Part shown: positions 24,688 to 31,991 of the stretch, one piece after another | How the letters are laid out: every line of letters starts with the position of its first letter | How positions within the stretch are numbered: position 1 is the stretch's first letter | Position numbers and translations under genes: made by a program | Notes under the pieces: generated by a model | Told to the model about the DNA's origin: nothing | The model's database searches: none | Seen by the model: only the letters and a program-made list of their open reading frames with translations | Assembly: GCF_003353055.1 (NCBI RefSeq) | Contig: NZ_QKWJ01000038.1 | Location: forward strand, 1 to 62,953 | Length of the DNA: 62,953 nucleotides | Source: Cupriavidus lacunae | Lineage (GTDB): Bacteria; Pseudomonadota; Gammaproteobacteria; Burkholderiales; Burkholderiaceae | Reading direction: 5' to 3'

Positions 24688-25662
24688 TCAGCGCTCCAGC
24701 CGGCCCAGGCGCACCACGGTCACGCCCGGGCGCAACTGGCGCAGCGACGGCATCACCAGCACGCAATTCGGATACGGCGTCACCACTGGCTCGCCGTCGC
24801 GCCAGCCGATTACGGTCCCGGCCTCGGTAAAGGTCTCCAGGCCGGTATAGGGGCCGGCGAAGCGGAAGTCCATGCTGGTGGCCACTACCGGCTCGGTCAC
24901 GCGTACCACGCGCTGCGTGGCGGGCAGCGGCTGGAGCCAGCCGGCGGGCAGGTCGGCTTCGTCCACGATGCCGGCATGCAGCAGGAAACGCGCGGCGCTG
25001 TCCTGCGCCACCGTCACGGCGGCGGGCTCCCAGTGCTGGCCGCATTCAATCAGCAGCGCGTTGCGCGGGCTGGCGGCATCGCCAAAGCCATCGTAGTCGC
25101 GCATGCGGCGGCCTTCGGGGTGGCCTTCGTCGACGATCACATCGGCCGGCGCACCCAGCGCGCGCGACAGCGCAATGCCCTTGTCCAGCGGGCCGGAGAC
25201 GATCAGCGGCCGGCTTTTTTCGTGCATCGAATGCAGGTCCAGCAGCAGGTCGACGGTATCGATCACCGGGCGCATGGCGCGCGCGCGGCGCAGCTCGGAC
25301 GAATCCAGGCTGTTGTCGTCCAGCGTCTTGGCGGTCCATACGCGGTTGAAATCCTGGTCGACGAAGCGCGAGGCATCGGGCCTGGCCGCATCGAAGCGGT
25401 GGTAAGCATCGACATTGGCAAAGGCCAGCGTCAGGCGGCCGCGGCGCGGGCGCAGGCCGTGGTCCAGCAGCGCCTTGACGGCGATGGCGCCGCAGACCTC
25501 GTTGCCGTGGGTCAGCGCGTTGACCATCACGTGCGGGCCGGGCTGGCCGCTGTCGAAGGTGAACAGGTAGGGGATGCCGGTGTTGCCGGCGGCGTAGGGA
25601 CGGATGTCGGGGAAGGTGACATCGACGGGGTAGGCGTCGATCGGTGCGGTGGGCTGGGTCAT
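24688..25662 (-). CDS. Succinylglutamate desuccinylase/aspartoacylase-family hydrolase
   Basis: A 324-residue zinc-dependent M14-like carboxypeptidase-fold enzyme. Zinc ligands are His52 and Glu55 in LTHGNEVCG and His144 in LDLHSMHEKS; the DQDFNR motif (102-107) and a probable catalytic Glu in LIECGQHWEP complete the site. Family members cleave N-acyl amino acids such as succinylglutamate or N-acetylaspartate. The start at 25662 precedes the conserved domain; the upstream frame runs through a palindromic repeat and is not coding. It is the last gene of a LysR / Bug receptor / hydrolase series on this strand. Confidence 0.85.
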   Translation of the reverse strand: MTQPTAPIDAYPVDVTFPDIRPYAAGNTGIPYLFTFDSGQPGPHVMVNALTHGNEVCGAIAVKALLDHGLRPRRGRLTLAFANVDAYHRFDAARPDASRFVDQDFNRVWTAKTLDDNSLDSSELRRARAMRPVIDTVDLLLDLHSMHEKSRPLIVSGPLDKGIALSRALGAPADVIVDEGHPEGRRMRDYDGFGDAASPRNALLIECGQHWEPAAVTVAQDSAARFLLHAGIVDEADLPAGWLQPLPATQRVVRVTEPVVATSMDFRFAGPYTGLETFTEAGTVIGWRDGEPVVTPYPNCVLVMPSLRQLRPGVTVVRLGRLER

Positions 25663-25758
25663 GGGAATCGGTGCGTTCAGGGTGCCTGGCGGGTCGGTGC
25701 CTGCCGGGTCGATGTTGTAAATCGGATTGAGGAAGGGCGGTGGCCGTTGCCGGCGCTG

Positions 25759-25799
25759 GCCCTCTCCCCCGGCCCCTCTCCCGCAAGCGGGAGAGGGGA
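25759..25799. repeat. Palindromic C/G-rich repeat (REP-like), copy 3
   Basis: GGCCCTCTCCCCC head followed by CCCCTCTCCCGC-AA-GCGGGAGAGGGG. It forms an inverted pair with the copy at 25851. Confidence 0.75.
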
Positions 25800-25850
25800 G
25801 CAAACCGGCAGATTGAGAAAGGCTTCAACCCTTGTCCATGCCGATTGTGG

Positions 25851-25893
25851 TCTCCCCTCTCCCGCGCGCGGGAGAGGGGCGGGGGAGAGGGCC
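25851..25893. repeat. Palindromic C/G-rich repeat (REP-like), copy 4
   Basis: CCCCTCTCCCGC-GC-GCGGGAGAGGGG followed by CGGGGGAGAGGGCC. It lies just after the stop of the Bug receptor gene on the minus strand and may serve as its transcription end. Confidence 0.75.
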
Positions 25894-25929
25894 GGCGCTT
25901 GCAGAAGCGACGCCGCCTCGCCACCTCAC

Positions 25930-26898
25930 TTACTCATGAATCCCAGCCGTCTGCACGATGGTGCGATAACGCCCGGTCTCGCGCTTGATGAAGCTACCGA
26001 ACTGCGCCGGATTGGCGGGCGCCACTTCCACGCCGGCCTCGGCCAGCTTCTTCTTCACTTCCGGCATCGTCAGCACGGCCTGCATCTCGGTATTCAGGCG
26101 CTCCACCACCGGTTGTGGCAGGTTGGCCGGGCCCATCAGGCCGAACCACACGCCCATGTCGACGCCCTTGAGCGCGGGGGTCTCGGCCAGCGCGGGCACG
26201 TTCGGCGCGACGGGAGACCGCTTGGCGTTGGTCACGCCGTAGGCCTGCACGCGGCCAGCCTGGATATGCGGCAGCGCCGACGACAGCACCATCACCGCCA
26301 GGTCGATCTGGCCCCCGAGCAGGTCGGTGGCCATGGCCGAAGCGCCCTTGTACGGCACGTGCGTGATATTGACCTTGCCCTGCTGCTTGATCAGCTCGCC
26401 GGCCAGGTTCAGCGGCGTGCCCACGCCCGACGAGGCATACGCCAGCTTGCCCGGCTGGGCCTTGGCCAGCGCGATCAGCTCGGCGGCATTTTTGGCCGGC
26501 AGGCCGGGCTTGCCGACCAGCACCATCGGCTGGGTGCCGACGAAGGTCACCGGTGCCAGGTCCTTCTCGCCGTCGTAGCGCACGGCGGGGTTGGTCAGGC
26601 GGGCGATCGACACTTCACTGCCCGAGCCCATCAGCAGGGTGTAGCCATCGGCCTCGGCCTTGACCACCTTGGCCGCACCGATGGTGCCGCCGGCGCCGCC
26701 CAGGTTCTCGATCACCACGCTCTGGCCCAGGCGCTTGCCCAGTTCCGGGGCGATGGTGCGGGCCACCAGATCGACGCTGCCGCCGGCGGTGTAGCCCACC
26801 ACCAGCGTGATCGGCTTGGTGGGCCAGGTGGAAGCAAGAGCGCCGGCGGAAGCGGCAAGGCAGAGTGCGGCAGCGGCCGCGCGCAGGGTGGTCTTCAT
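25930..26898 (-). CDS. Bug/TctC-family periplasmic substrate-binding receptor
   Basis: A 322-residue periplasmic protein with a Sec signal (LRAAAAALCLAASAGALAST). It shows the Bug-family pattern: WPTKPITLVVGYTAGGSVDL, ENLGGAGGTIGAAKV, then ASSGVGTPLNLAGELI and HVPYKGASAMATDLLGG. These receptors capture carboxylates or other small molecules; most are orphans without local transporter genes, as here. The start at 26898 is set by the signal peptide. It follows a LysR gene by 124 bp and precedes an aspartoacylase-like gene. Confidence 0.92.
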   Translation of the reverse strand: MKTTLRAAAAALCLAASAGALASTWPTKPITLVVGYTAGGSVDLVARTIAPELGKRLGQSVVIENLGGAGGTIGAAKVVKAEADGYTLLMGSGSEVSIARLTNPAVRYDGEKDLAPVTFVGTQPMVLVGKPGLPAKNAAELIALAKAQPGKLAYASSGVGTPLNLAGELIKQQGKVNITHVPYKGASAMATDLLGGQIDLAVMVLSSALPHIQAGRVQAYGVTNAKRSPVAPNVPALAETPALKGVDMGVWFGLMGPANLPQPVVERLNTEMQAVLTMPEVKKKLAEAGVEVAPANPAQFGSFIKRETGRYRTIVQTAGIHE

Positions 26899-27022
26899 GG
26901 TCTTGGCTCTGGGGGTCCCGGAATAATGGTTGTGGACTGATGTTAGAGAGCGCGGAACCGGCCCGGCGTGCAGCTTTGGCAAGGGGGGTTGCCGATTCGG
27001 CAATAGTGCGGCCGAAGGCGAA

Positions 27023-27967
27023 TCAGCGCGGTGCCCGCACCGCCGCCTGCCAGAAGGCCTCGGCCAGCGGGCGCATCGGCGCGCGCGGGCGGTAAAGGCG
27101 GATATCGAGCGCCAGGTCGCCGCCGTCGTCGCCACGTGTGGCGCTGATGGCACGCACCAGGCGCCCGGCGTGCAGGTCGTCGGCAATCAGCCGCGCCGGC
27201 AGCCAGGCCAGGCCCATGCGCTGGCGCACCATCTCGTGCACCGACTCGGCAAAGTCGCTGACCGCGATCACGTCCAGTCGCGGCGCCAGCTTGCGGCGCG
27301 CGATCTCCTGGTTGACCATGCGGCCCAGCGTCAGAGTCTCGGCGTAGGCGATCATCGGCACTGGCCTGGCAGCTGCTTTGCCAGTCGCCAGACGGTGCAG
27401 CGGCGCGCCGCGCGCGTCGGCGGCACTGACGCACACCAGCCGCTCCACGCCGGCCAGGTGGAACTGGTAGCGTGCGTCGTCCAGCATCACCGGCAGGTCC
27501 GGCGGGCTGTAGCAGAGCAGGAAGTCGGCATCGCCCTCGGCGAACATGGCCAGCGCGTCGTGCATCGGGAAGGTCGACAGGCGCGTGCGGAAGCCGGCCG
27601 CGGCGGGGTCGTGCCGCAGTGCCTCGCGCAGGCCCGCCAGCCACGCCGGCACCATCGAGCGCGCCAGGGTCTTGCCGGTGGCGATGGTGACCGTGCTGGC
27701 GTCGGCGCGATGCGCGGCGCGCAGCGCCAGGCGGGTTTCGTCCAGCGTGCGCAGGGCGCTCTGCGCGGCTTCCAGGAACTGGCGCCCTTCGGCGGTCAGC
27801 CGCACCGGGAACGCGCTGCGGTCGATCAGCGGGGCGCCGGCCCAGACTTCCAGCGCCTGCATGCGCCGGCCAAAGGCGGGCGGGGTCACGTTGCGCAGTT
27901 CGGCGGCGCGCGCCAGGCTGCCGGCCTGGGCCAGGCAGACGAAGTCTTCGAGCCAGCGGATATGCAT
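27023..27967 (-). CDS. LysR-family transcriptional regulator
   Basis: A 314-residue regulator with the N-terminal winged HTH (MHIRWLEDFVCLAQAGSLAR, then ELRNVTPPAFGRRMQALE) and a C-terminal effector-binding domain. Position upstream of, and parallel to, the Bug receptor and hydrolase genes suggests it controls them. Divergent from the MerR-type gene at 28066 with 98 bp between, so the shared region may hold its operator. The effector is unknown; a carboxylate or acylated amino acid would fit the neighbours. Confidence 0.9.
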   Translation of the reverse strand: MHIRWLEDFVCLAQAGSLARAAELRNVTPPAFGRRMQALEVWAGAPLIDRSAFPVRLTAEGRQFLEAAQSALRTLDETRLALRAAHRADASTVTIATGKTLARSMVPAWLAGLREALRHDPAAAGFRTRLSTFPMHDALAMFAEGDADFLLCYSPPDLPVMLDDARYQFHLAGVERLVCVSAADARGAPLHRLATGKAAARPVPMIAYAETLTLGRMVNQEIARRKLAPRLDVIAVSDFAESVHEMVRQRMGLAWLPARLIADDLHAGRLVRAISATRGDDGGDLALDIRLYRPRAPMRPLAEAFWQAAVRAPR

Positions 27968-28065
27968 GGAGGGTGGACGGTTGAGGGTGGGGCGGCAATG
28001 CCCTCATTATCGGCAAAACCGGGCGCCACCTTTGCCTGCCGCATTCCTCGGTTAGAATTTTTCGC

Positions 28066-28896
28066 ATGACACTGACCCGGCGCCGCCACCCCTCGTCCCC
28101 GACCAGCCAGGCATCGGACACCCCGCCGCCGGCCCCGGAATACACCATCGACGAGCTGGCGCGCGTGGCCGGCACGACGGTGCGCAATGTGCGCTCCTAC
28201 CAGGACCGCGGCCTGATCGACCCGCCGCAGCGGCGCGGGCGCGTGGGCATCTACACGCAGGCGCACCTGGGGCGGCTCAAGCTGATCCACCACCTGCTGG
28301 CGCGCGGCTATACGCTGGCCAATATCACCGAGCTGCTCAAGGCGATTGTCGAAGGGCACGACCTGCGTTCGATCCTGGGGCTGGAAACGGCCATCAGCAG
28401 CCCGTGGACCAACGAGACGCCGCGGCACTATTCCTACCTGGCGCTGGCGCGGCTGTTCGGCCGCGCGATCTCGCGCCCGGCGCTGGCCAAGGCGATCTCA
28501 CTGGGACTGCTGGAACCGGACGGTTTAGGCTATCTCGCGCGCAGCCCGCGCGCGCTGGCCGCGGGCGCGGAAATCGCCCAGGCGGGCTTTGCGCTGGAAG
28601 ACGTGCTGGAGATCATCGCGCAGTCGCGCGGGCATTTCCAGGCGGTATCGGACCATATCGTCGCCACCGTGGTGCGCGAGCTGGACCGCTTTGGCGAAGG
28701 CAAGCTGCCGCCGCCGCAGGACGTGCCGCGGCTGGTGGACATCCTGTGGCGCATCCGCCCGCTGGCGCTGGTGATGGCGGAAACGGAGATGATGCGGGCG
28801 CTGGAGATCTCGGCCAACAAGTACCTGGGGGACCGGGTGGCGGCGATCATCGAGCATTTGCATGATGAGGAGAGTGGGGGCGCCACAAAGCCCTAG
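28066..28896 (+). CDS. MerR-family transcriptional regulator
   Basis: A 276-residue regulator: an unstructured N-terminal ~25 residues, then the MerR HTH and wing (YTIDELARVAGTTVRNVRSY, QDRGLIDPPQRRGRVGIYTQ). The C-terminal ~170 residues are helical and much longer than the short dimerisation helix of metal-sensing MerR proteins. No metal-binding cysteines are visible, so a small-molecule or redox-independent signal is likely. Divergent from the LysR gene. No obvious target gene lies downstream; the next gene is on the other strand. Confidence 0.85.
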   Translation: MTLTRRRHPSSPTSQASDTPPPAPEYTIDELARVAGTTVRNVRSYQDRGLIDPPQRRGRVGIYTQAHLGRLKLIHHLLARGYTLANITELLKAIVEGHDLRSILGLETAISSPWTNETPRHYSYLALARLFGRAISRPALAKAISLGLLEPDGLGYLARSPRALAAGAEIAQAGFALEDVLEIIAQSRGHFQAVSDHIVATVVRELDRFGEGKLPPPQDVPRLVDILWRIRPLALVMAETEMMRALEISANKYLGDRVAAIIEHLHDEESGGATKP

Positions 28897-28911
28897 CGCT
28901 CCGATGGTTTG

Positions 28912-28940
28912 CTCCCCTCTCCCGCGCGCGGGAGAGGGGA
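28912..28940. repeat. Palindromic C/G-rich repeat (REP-like), copy 5
   Basis: CTCCCCTCTCCCGC-GC-GCGGGAGAGGGGAG, a near-perfect palindrome 15 bp after the MerR gene stop, between it and the convergent rubredoxin gene. Confidence 0.75.
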
Positions 28941-28994
28941 GTTCCGCCTTCGGTGGACCGGCCGCCTCAGCCCTTGCCAACCTCAAAACTTCGC

Positions 28995-29159
28995 CTATAG
29001 CGCAACCATGTCGAAATCCGCTTTCGCCATGCCGCAGTCCGGGCAGTTCCACTCCGACGGGACCGCGCCCCACGGTGTGCCCGGCGCGATGCCGTGCTCG
29101 GGCATGCCGAGCGCTTCTTCATAAACGAATCCACAGATACGGCACTGCCAGATGGTCAT
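28995..29159 (-). CDS. Rubredoxin
   Basis: A 54-residue rubredoxin: MTIWQCRICGFVYEEALG with Cys6-x-x-Cys9, and SEWNCPDCGMAKADF with Cys39-x-x-Cys42. The four cysteines hold a single iron that transfers one electron at a time, often to diiron or haem oxygenases. Its ATG overlaps the stop of the PF10118 gene as ATGA, so the two are translationally coupled. Typical family length. It is the last gene of the monooxygenase operon. No rubredoxin reductase is in the window. Confidence 0.93.
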   Translation of the reverse strand: MTIWQCRICGFVYEEALGMPEHGIAPGTPWGAVPSEWNCPDCGMAKADFDMVAL

Positions 29160-30031
29160 GCCGCCCCCCGCAGCGAGGGCGCACGGGTGGAGACGCCGGC
29201 GGCGCGCGCGGTGTCTTCGATCTCTTCGACCAGCGGGGCGATGCGCGCCAGCTCGGCGCGGTTGTCGTCATCCCACGGGTGGAAGCCGGGCCGGAAGTAG
29301 CTGAACCACTCCGGGATCATCTTGGGCAGCACGCCGGGCGAGGCCCACAGGAAGCGCATTACGCTGCCAAATCCGGTCAGCTTGTTGCGGCAGCCCTTGT
29401 CGCCCATCACCAGCGCGATATGGAACACGAACACCATCGCCCAGAACGTCACCGTGGTGGTCAGCATGGTGAAGGTGCGCAGGAAGTAGCGGTACGGGCC
29501 GGGCTTCATCACCGTGTTCCAGACGTCATAGGCCACGGCCTTGTGCTCGGTTTCCTCCAGCGCGTGCCAGGTCCACACCTGCCGGTAGCCGGTCTCCGAA
29601 GCCGTGCCCATGTGGCGCTGATCCTGCAGCAGACCGCCGGCCAGCATCGCGGTGTAGTGCTCCAGCGCGATGGTGTGGGCCAGCTGCCACGACTTGGGCA
29701 GGATCTTGCGCAGCACGTCCAGCAGCTTCCACACTGCGCGGTCCAGCGCCGCGGCGGGCAGGCCGGCGTCTTCCATCAGCCGGTTGTAGAGGATGTGCTC
29801 GCGCGTGTGCATCGCTTCCTGGCCGATAAAGCCGGCGATGGCGCGGCTCAGCTCGGGGTCCTTCACCTGGTCGCGGTAGTTGCGCACGCTGTCCATGAAG
29901 AAGCGCTCCCCGCCGGGGAAGAAGATCGACAGCGCGTTGATGAAATGGGTGACGTGACGGCCCCGTTCGTGCCAGTCGCTGATGCGTTCCGGCGGCAGGT
30001 GGGGATGCACGTCGCGGCGGACTGGCATCAT
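29156..30031 (-). CDS. PF10118 metal-dependent protein with ferritin-like diiron ligand pattern
   Basis: A 291-residue member of the family usually annotated as metal-dependent hydrolase. The sequence shows Glu42, Glu72-x-x-His75 (QEAMHTREH), Glu124 (ALEHY) and Glu160-x-x-His163 (LEETEHKA). That spacing of two ExxH motifs and extra glutamates is the pattern of ferritin-like diiron oxygenases. The ATG at 30031 has AAGGAGA 6 nt upstream. The longer open frame beyond it runs through the alpha/beta hydrolase gene out of frame and is not real. It sits 50 bp after that gene and overlaps the rubredoxin start (ATGA). I infer an oxygenase fed by the rubredoxin; hydrolase activity is the conventional label. 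Confidence 0.8.
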   Translation of the reverse strand: MMPVRRDVHPHLPPERISDWHERGRHVTHFINALSIFFPGGERFFMDSVRNYRDQVKDPELSRAIAGFIGQEAMHTREHILYNRLMEDAGLPAAALDRAVWKLLDVLRKILPKSWQLAHTIALEHYTAMLAGGLLQDQRHMGTASETGYRQVWTWHALEETEHKAVAYDVWNTVMKPGPYRYFLRTFTMLTTTVTFWAMVFVFHIALVMGDKGCRNKLTGFGSVMRFLWASPGVLPKMIPEWFSYFRPGFHPWDDDNRAELARIAPLVEEIEDTARAAGVSTRAPSLRGAA

Positions 30032-30081
30032 GGCGGTCTCCTTGGGTGACGGCCGGCGGCGTGTTGCGCCGGCGGGATTCA

Positions 30082-31041
30082 TTAGGCGGCTAGGAACGGC
30101 AGCAGGTCTGCGGCCACGCGTTGCGGGTCTTCTTCCATCGGCACGTGGCCAAGCCCCGCGTAGCGGCGCAGCTGCGCGCCGGGGATACGCTCGGTGAAGG
30201 CCTGCGCGTGCGCGGGCGGGATCCAGCGGTCGCGCTCGCCCCACAGCACCAGCGTGGGCGCGCGCACGCTGCCGAGCAGGTGGGTGTCCAGCTGGGCAAA
30301 GTCCAGCTTGGGCACCATCTTGCCGACGGCCTCGCGGCTGCTTTCGGCATAGAAGAAGTCCACATAGCGGCGGAACGTGGACTCCGGCACGCGCGAGGCA
30401 TCGCCATAGACGTCGCGCGTGGCCGCGCGGATGATGAACTCGGGCAGCATCCACGGCGCCGACCAGCGCACCGGCGCATGGCGGAACAGGTCGATATAGA
30501 TCGGCAACCGCATCGGGAAGCCGGCTGCATCGATCAGCACCAGCTTGTCGACTGCATCGGGCCGGCGCACTGCCAGGTCCCACGCGATCAGCCCGCCCAG
30601 CGAATTGCCGATGATGCTGGCGCGGCGCACGTTCACCGCGGCCAGGAAGGCGTCGATGAAATCGCGGTAGCGATGCACGTCCATGGTCTCGATGCGCCCG
30701 CGCGCATTGCGCAGCGGCCCGGTCAGCCCGAACGGGGCGATGTCCAGCCGCAGCACGCGATACCGTTGCGCCAGCGCCGGCACGATCCCTTCCCATGTAT
30801 GCAGCGAAGCGCCGAAGCCGTGGATCAGTACCAGCGTTTCGCCGTCGGCGGGACCCTCATCGGTGTAGTGCACCATCGCATCGAGCACGCGCACCCAGCG
30901 CGAGGCCGGCAGCGCATGGCGCTGCGCCAGCGTGGCGCGCGACAGGCTGAACAGCCCGACGCGGCCTTGCCCGAACCAGCGCGTGAAAGCACCCGGTGGC
31001 GCCAATAGCGCCGCATCCTGTTCGATCGCAATCCGGTTCAC
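30082..31041 (-). CDS. Alpha/beta hydrolase
   Basis: A 319-residue alpha/beta hydrolase with oxyanion motif HGFG (74-77), nucleophile elbow GNSLGG with Ser147, acid Asp271 in GERDRW, and His299 in GLGHVP: a complete triad. Homologues act on esters and ring-cleavage products. In this operon it is well placed to split the ester or lactone made by the Baeyer-Villiger-type enzyme. The start is a GTG at 31041 that overlaps the SDR stop by 3 bp, indicating translational coupling. The cap region is about residues 175-250. Confidence 0.9.
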   Translation of the reverse strand: MNRIAIEQDAALLAPPGAFTRWFGQGRVGLFSLSRATLAQRHALPASRWVRVLDAMVHYTDEGPADGETLVLIHGFGASLHTWEGIVPALAQRYRVLRLDIAPFGLTGPLRNARGRIETMDVHRYRDFIDAFLAAVNVRRASIIGNSLGGLIAWDLAVRRPDAVDKLVLIDAAGFPMRLPIYIDLFRHAPVRWSAPWMLPEFIIRAATRDVYGDASRVPESTFRRYVDFFYAESSREAVGKMVPKLDFAQLDTHLLGSVRAPTLVLWGERDRWIPPAHAQAFTERIPGAQLRRYAGLGHVPMEEDPQRVAADLLPFLAA

Positions 31042-31928
31042 GAGCGCTCTCCCTGGCTCACCGAGGCCGGTGCGGCCGCAGGACCGAGATCGCGCTTGCG
31101 GCGCGTCTCGCGCACCACCAGCGACTGGTAGGCGGCGGGCAGCAGCCGCGCCATGGCATCGGCGGCGTAGGCGTCCGGTCCGATCAGCACGCGCCGGCGG
31201 TTGCGGCGCACGCCTTCCAGGATCACGCGCGCGGCCTTGTCGGGCGAGGTGATGAAGAACTTCTCGAACTCATCCTTGCCATGCTGCGCGTCGCGCACCA
31301 GGAAGCCGTTGACGCTGGATGACACGCGGCTGGCCTGGGCGATATTGGTCTTGATGCCGCCCGGGTGCACGGTGGTGGCCGACACGCCGCAGTCCATCAG
31401 GTCCAGCTCCTGCCGCAGCGACTCGGTGAAGCCACGCACCGCGTACTTGCTGGCGTTGTAGGCGCCCATGCCGGGCTGGGCGAAGATGCCGAAGATGCTC
31501 GACGTATTCACCACGTGACCGTCGCCGCTGGCCTTCAGGTACGGCAGGAAGGCCTTGGTGCCGTACACCACGCCCCAGAAGTTGATGCCGATGATCCATT
31601 CCAGGTCGTCGTAGCTCATGCCCTCGACGGTGCTGGACAGCGCCACGCCGGCGTTGTTGAAGATCAGGTTGACGCGGCCATGCGCCTCGGCGGCCGCGGC
31701 GGCCCACGCGTAGACCGCGGCGCGGTCGGCCACGTCCACCGTGTGTTGCGTGATGCGGGCATGCGGCGCCGCGGCCATCGCTTGCGCCACGGTCTGCGCC
31801 AGTCCGGCCTCGTTGCGGTCTGACAGCGCCAGGTGGCAGCCTTCGCGGGCCAGCGCCACCGCCAGCGCGCGGCCGATGCCCGATCCGGCGCCGGTGATCG
31901 CGGCAACCTTGTTGCGGAAGTCCTTCAT
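31038..31928 (-). CDS. Short-chain dehydrogenase/reductase
   Basis: A 296-residue classical SDR: cofactor motif TGAGSGIG (12-19), NNAG (91-94), catalytic Ser143, Tyr157 and Lys161 (YNASK). It would oxidise an alcohol or reduce a ketone with NAD(P). An Asp after beta-2 (LSDRNE) hints at NAD preference. The C-terminal extension of about 40 residues is often seen in SDRs next to flavin monooxygenases. It lies 63 bp after the monooxygenase gene and overlaps the next gene. Confidence 0.92.
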   Translation of the reverse strand: MKDFRNKVAAITGAGSGIGRALAVALAREGCHLALSDRNEAGLAQTVAQAMAAAPHARITQHTVDVADRAAVYAWAAAAAEAHGRVNLIFNNAGVALSSTVEGMSYDDLEWIIGINFWGVVYGTKAFLPYLKASGDGHVVNTSSIFGIFAQPGMGAYNASKYAVRGFTESLRQELDLMDCGVSATTVHPGGIKTNIAQASRVSSSVNGFLVRDAQHGKDEFEKFFITSPDKAARVILEGVRRNRRRVLIGPDAYAADAMARLLPAAYQSLVVRETRRKRDLGPAAAPASVSQGERS

Positions 31929-31991
31929 ATCCGGTCTCCTTCCGGTGTGTGTCGTTCTTTTGGGTGGGAATCGATGGGGGACGCGCGCGCG

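Noticed and set aside
24517..26940. 807-codon plus-strand frame
   Set aside because: It is the antisense of the aspartoacylase-like and Bug receptor genes and passes through two palindromic repeats; no domain can be seen.
30032..30796. N-terminal extension of the PF10118 protein frame
   Set aside because: The open frame upstream of 30031 runs through the alpha/beta hydrolase gene in another frame. The ATG at 30031 has a proper ribosome binding site.
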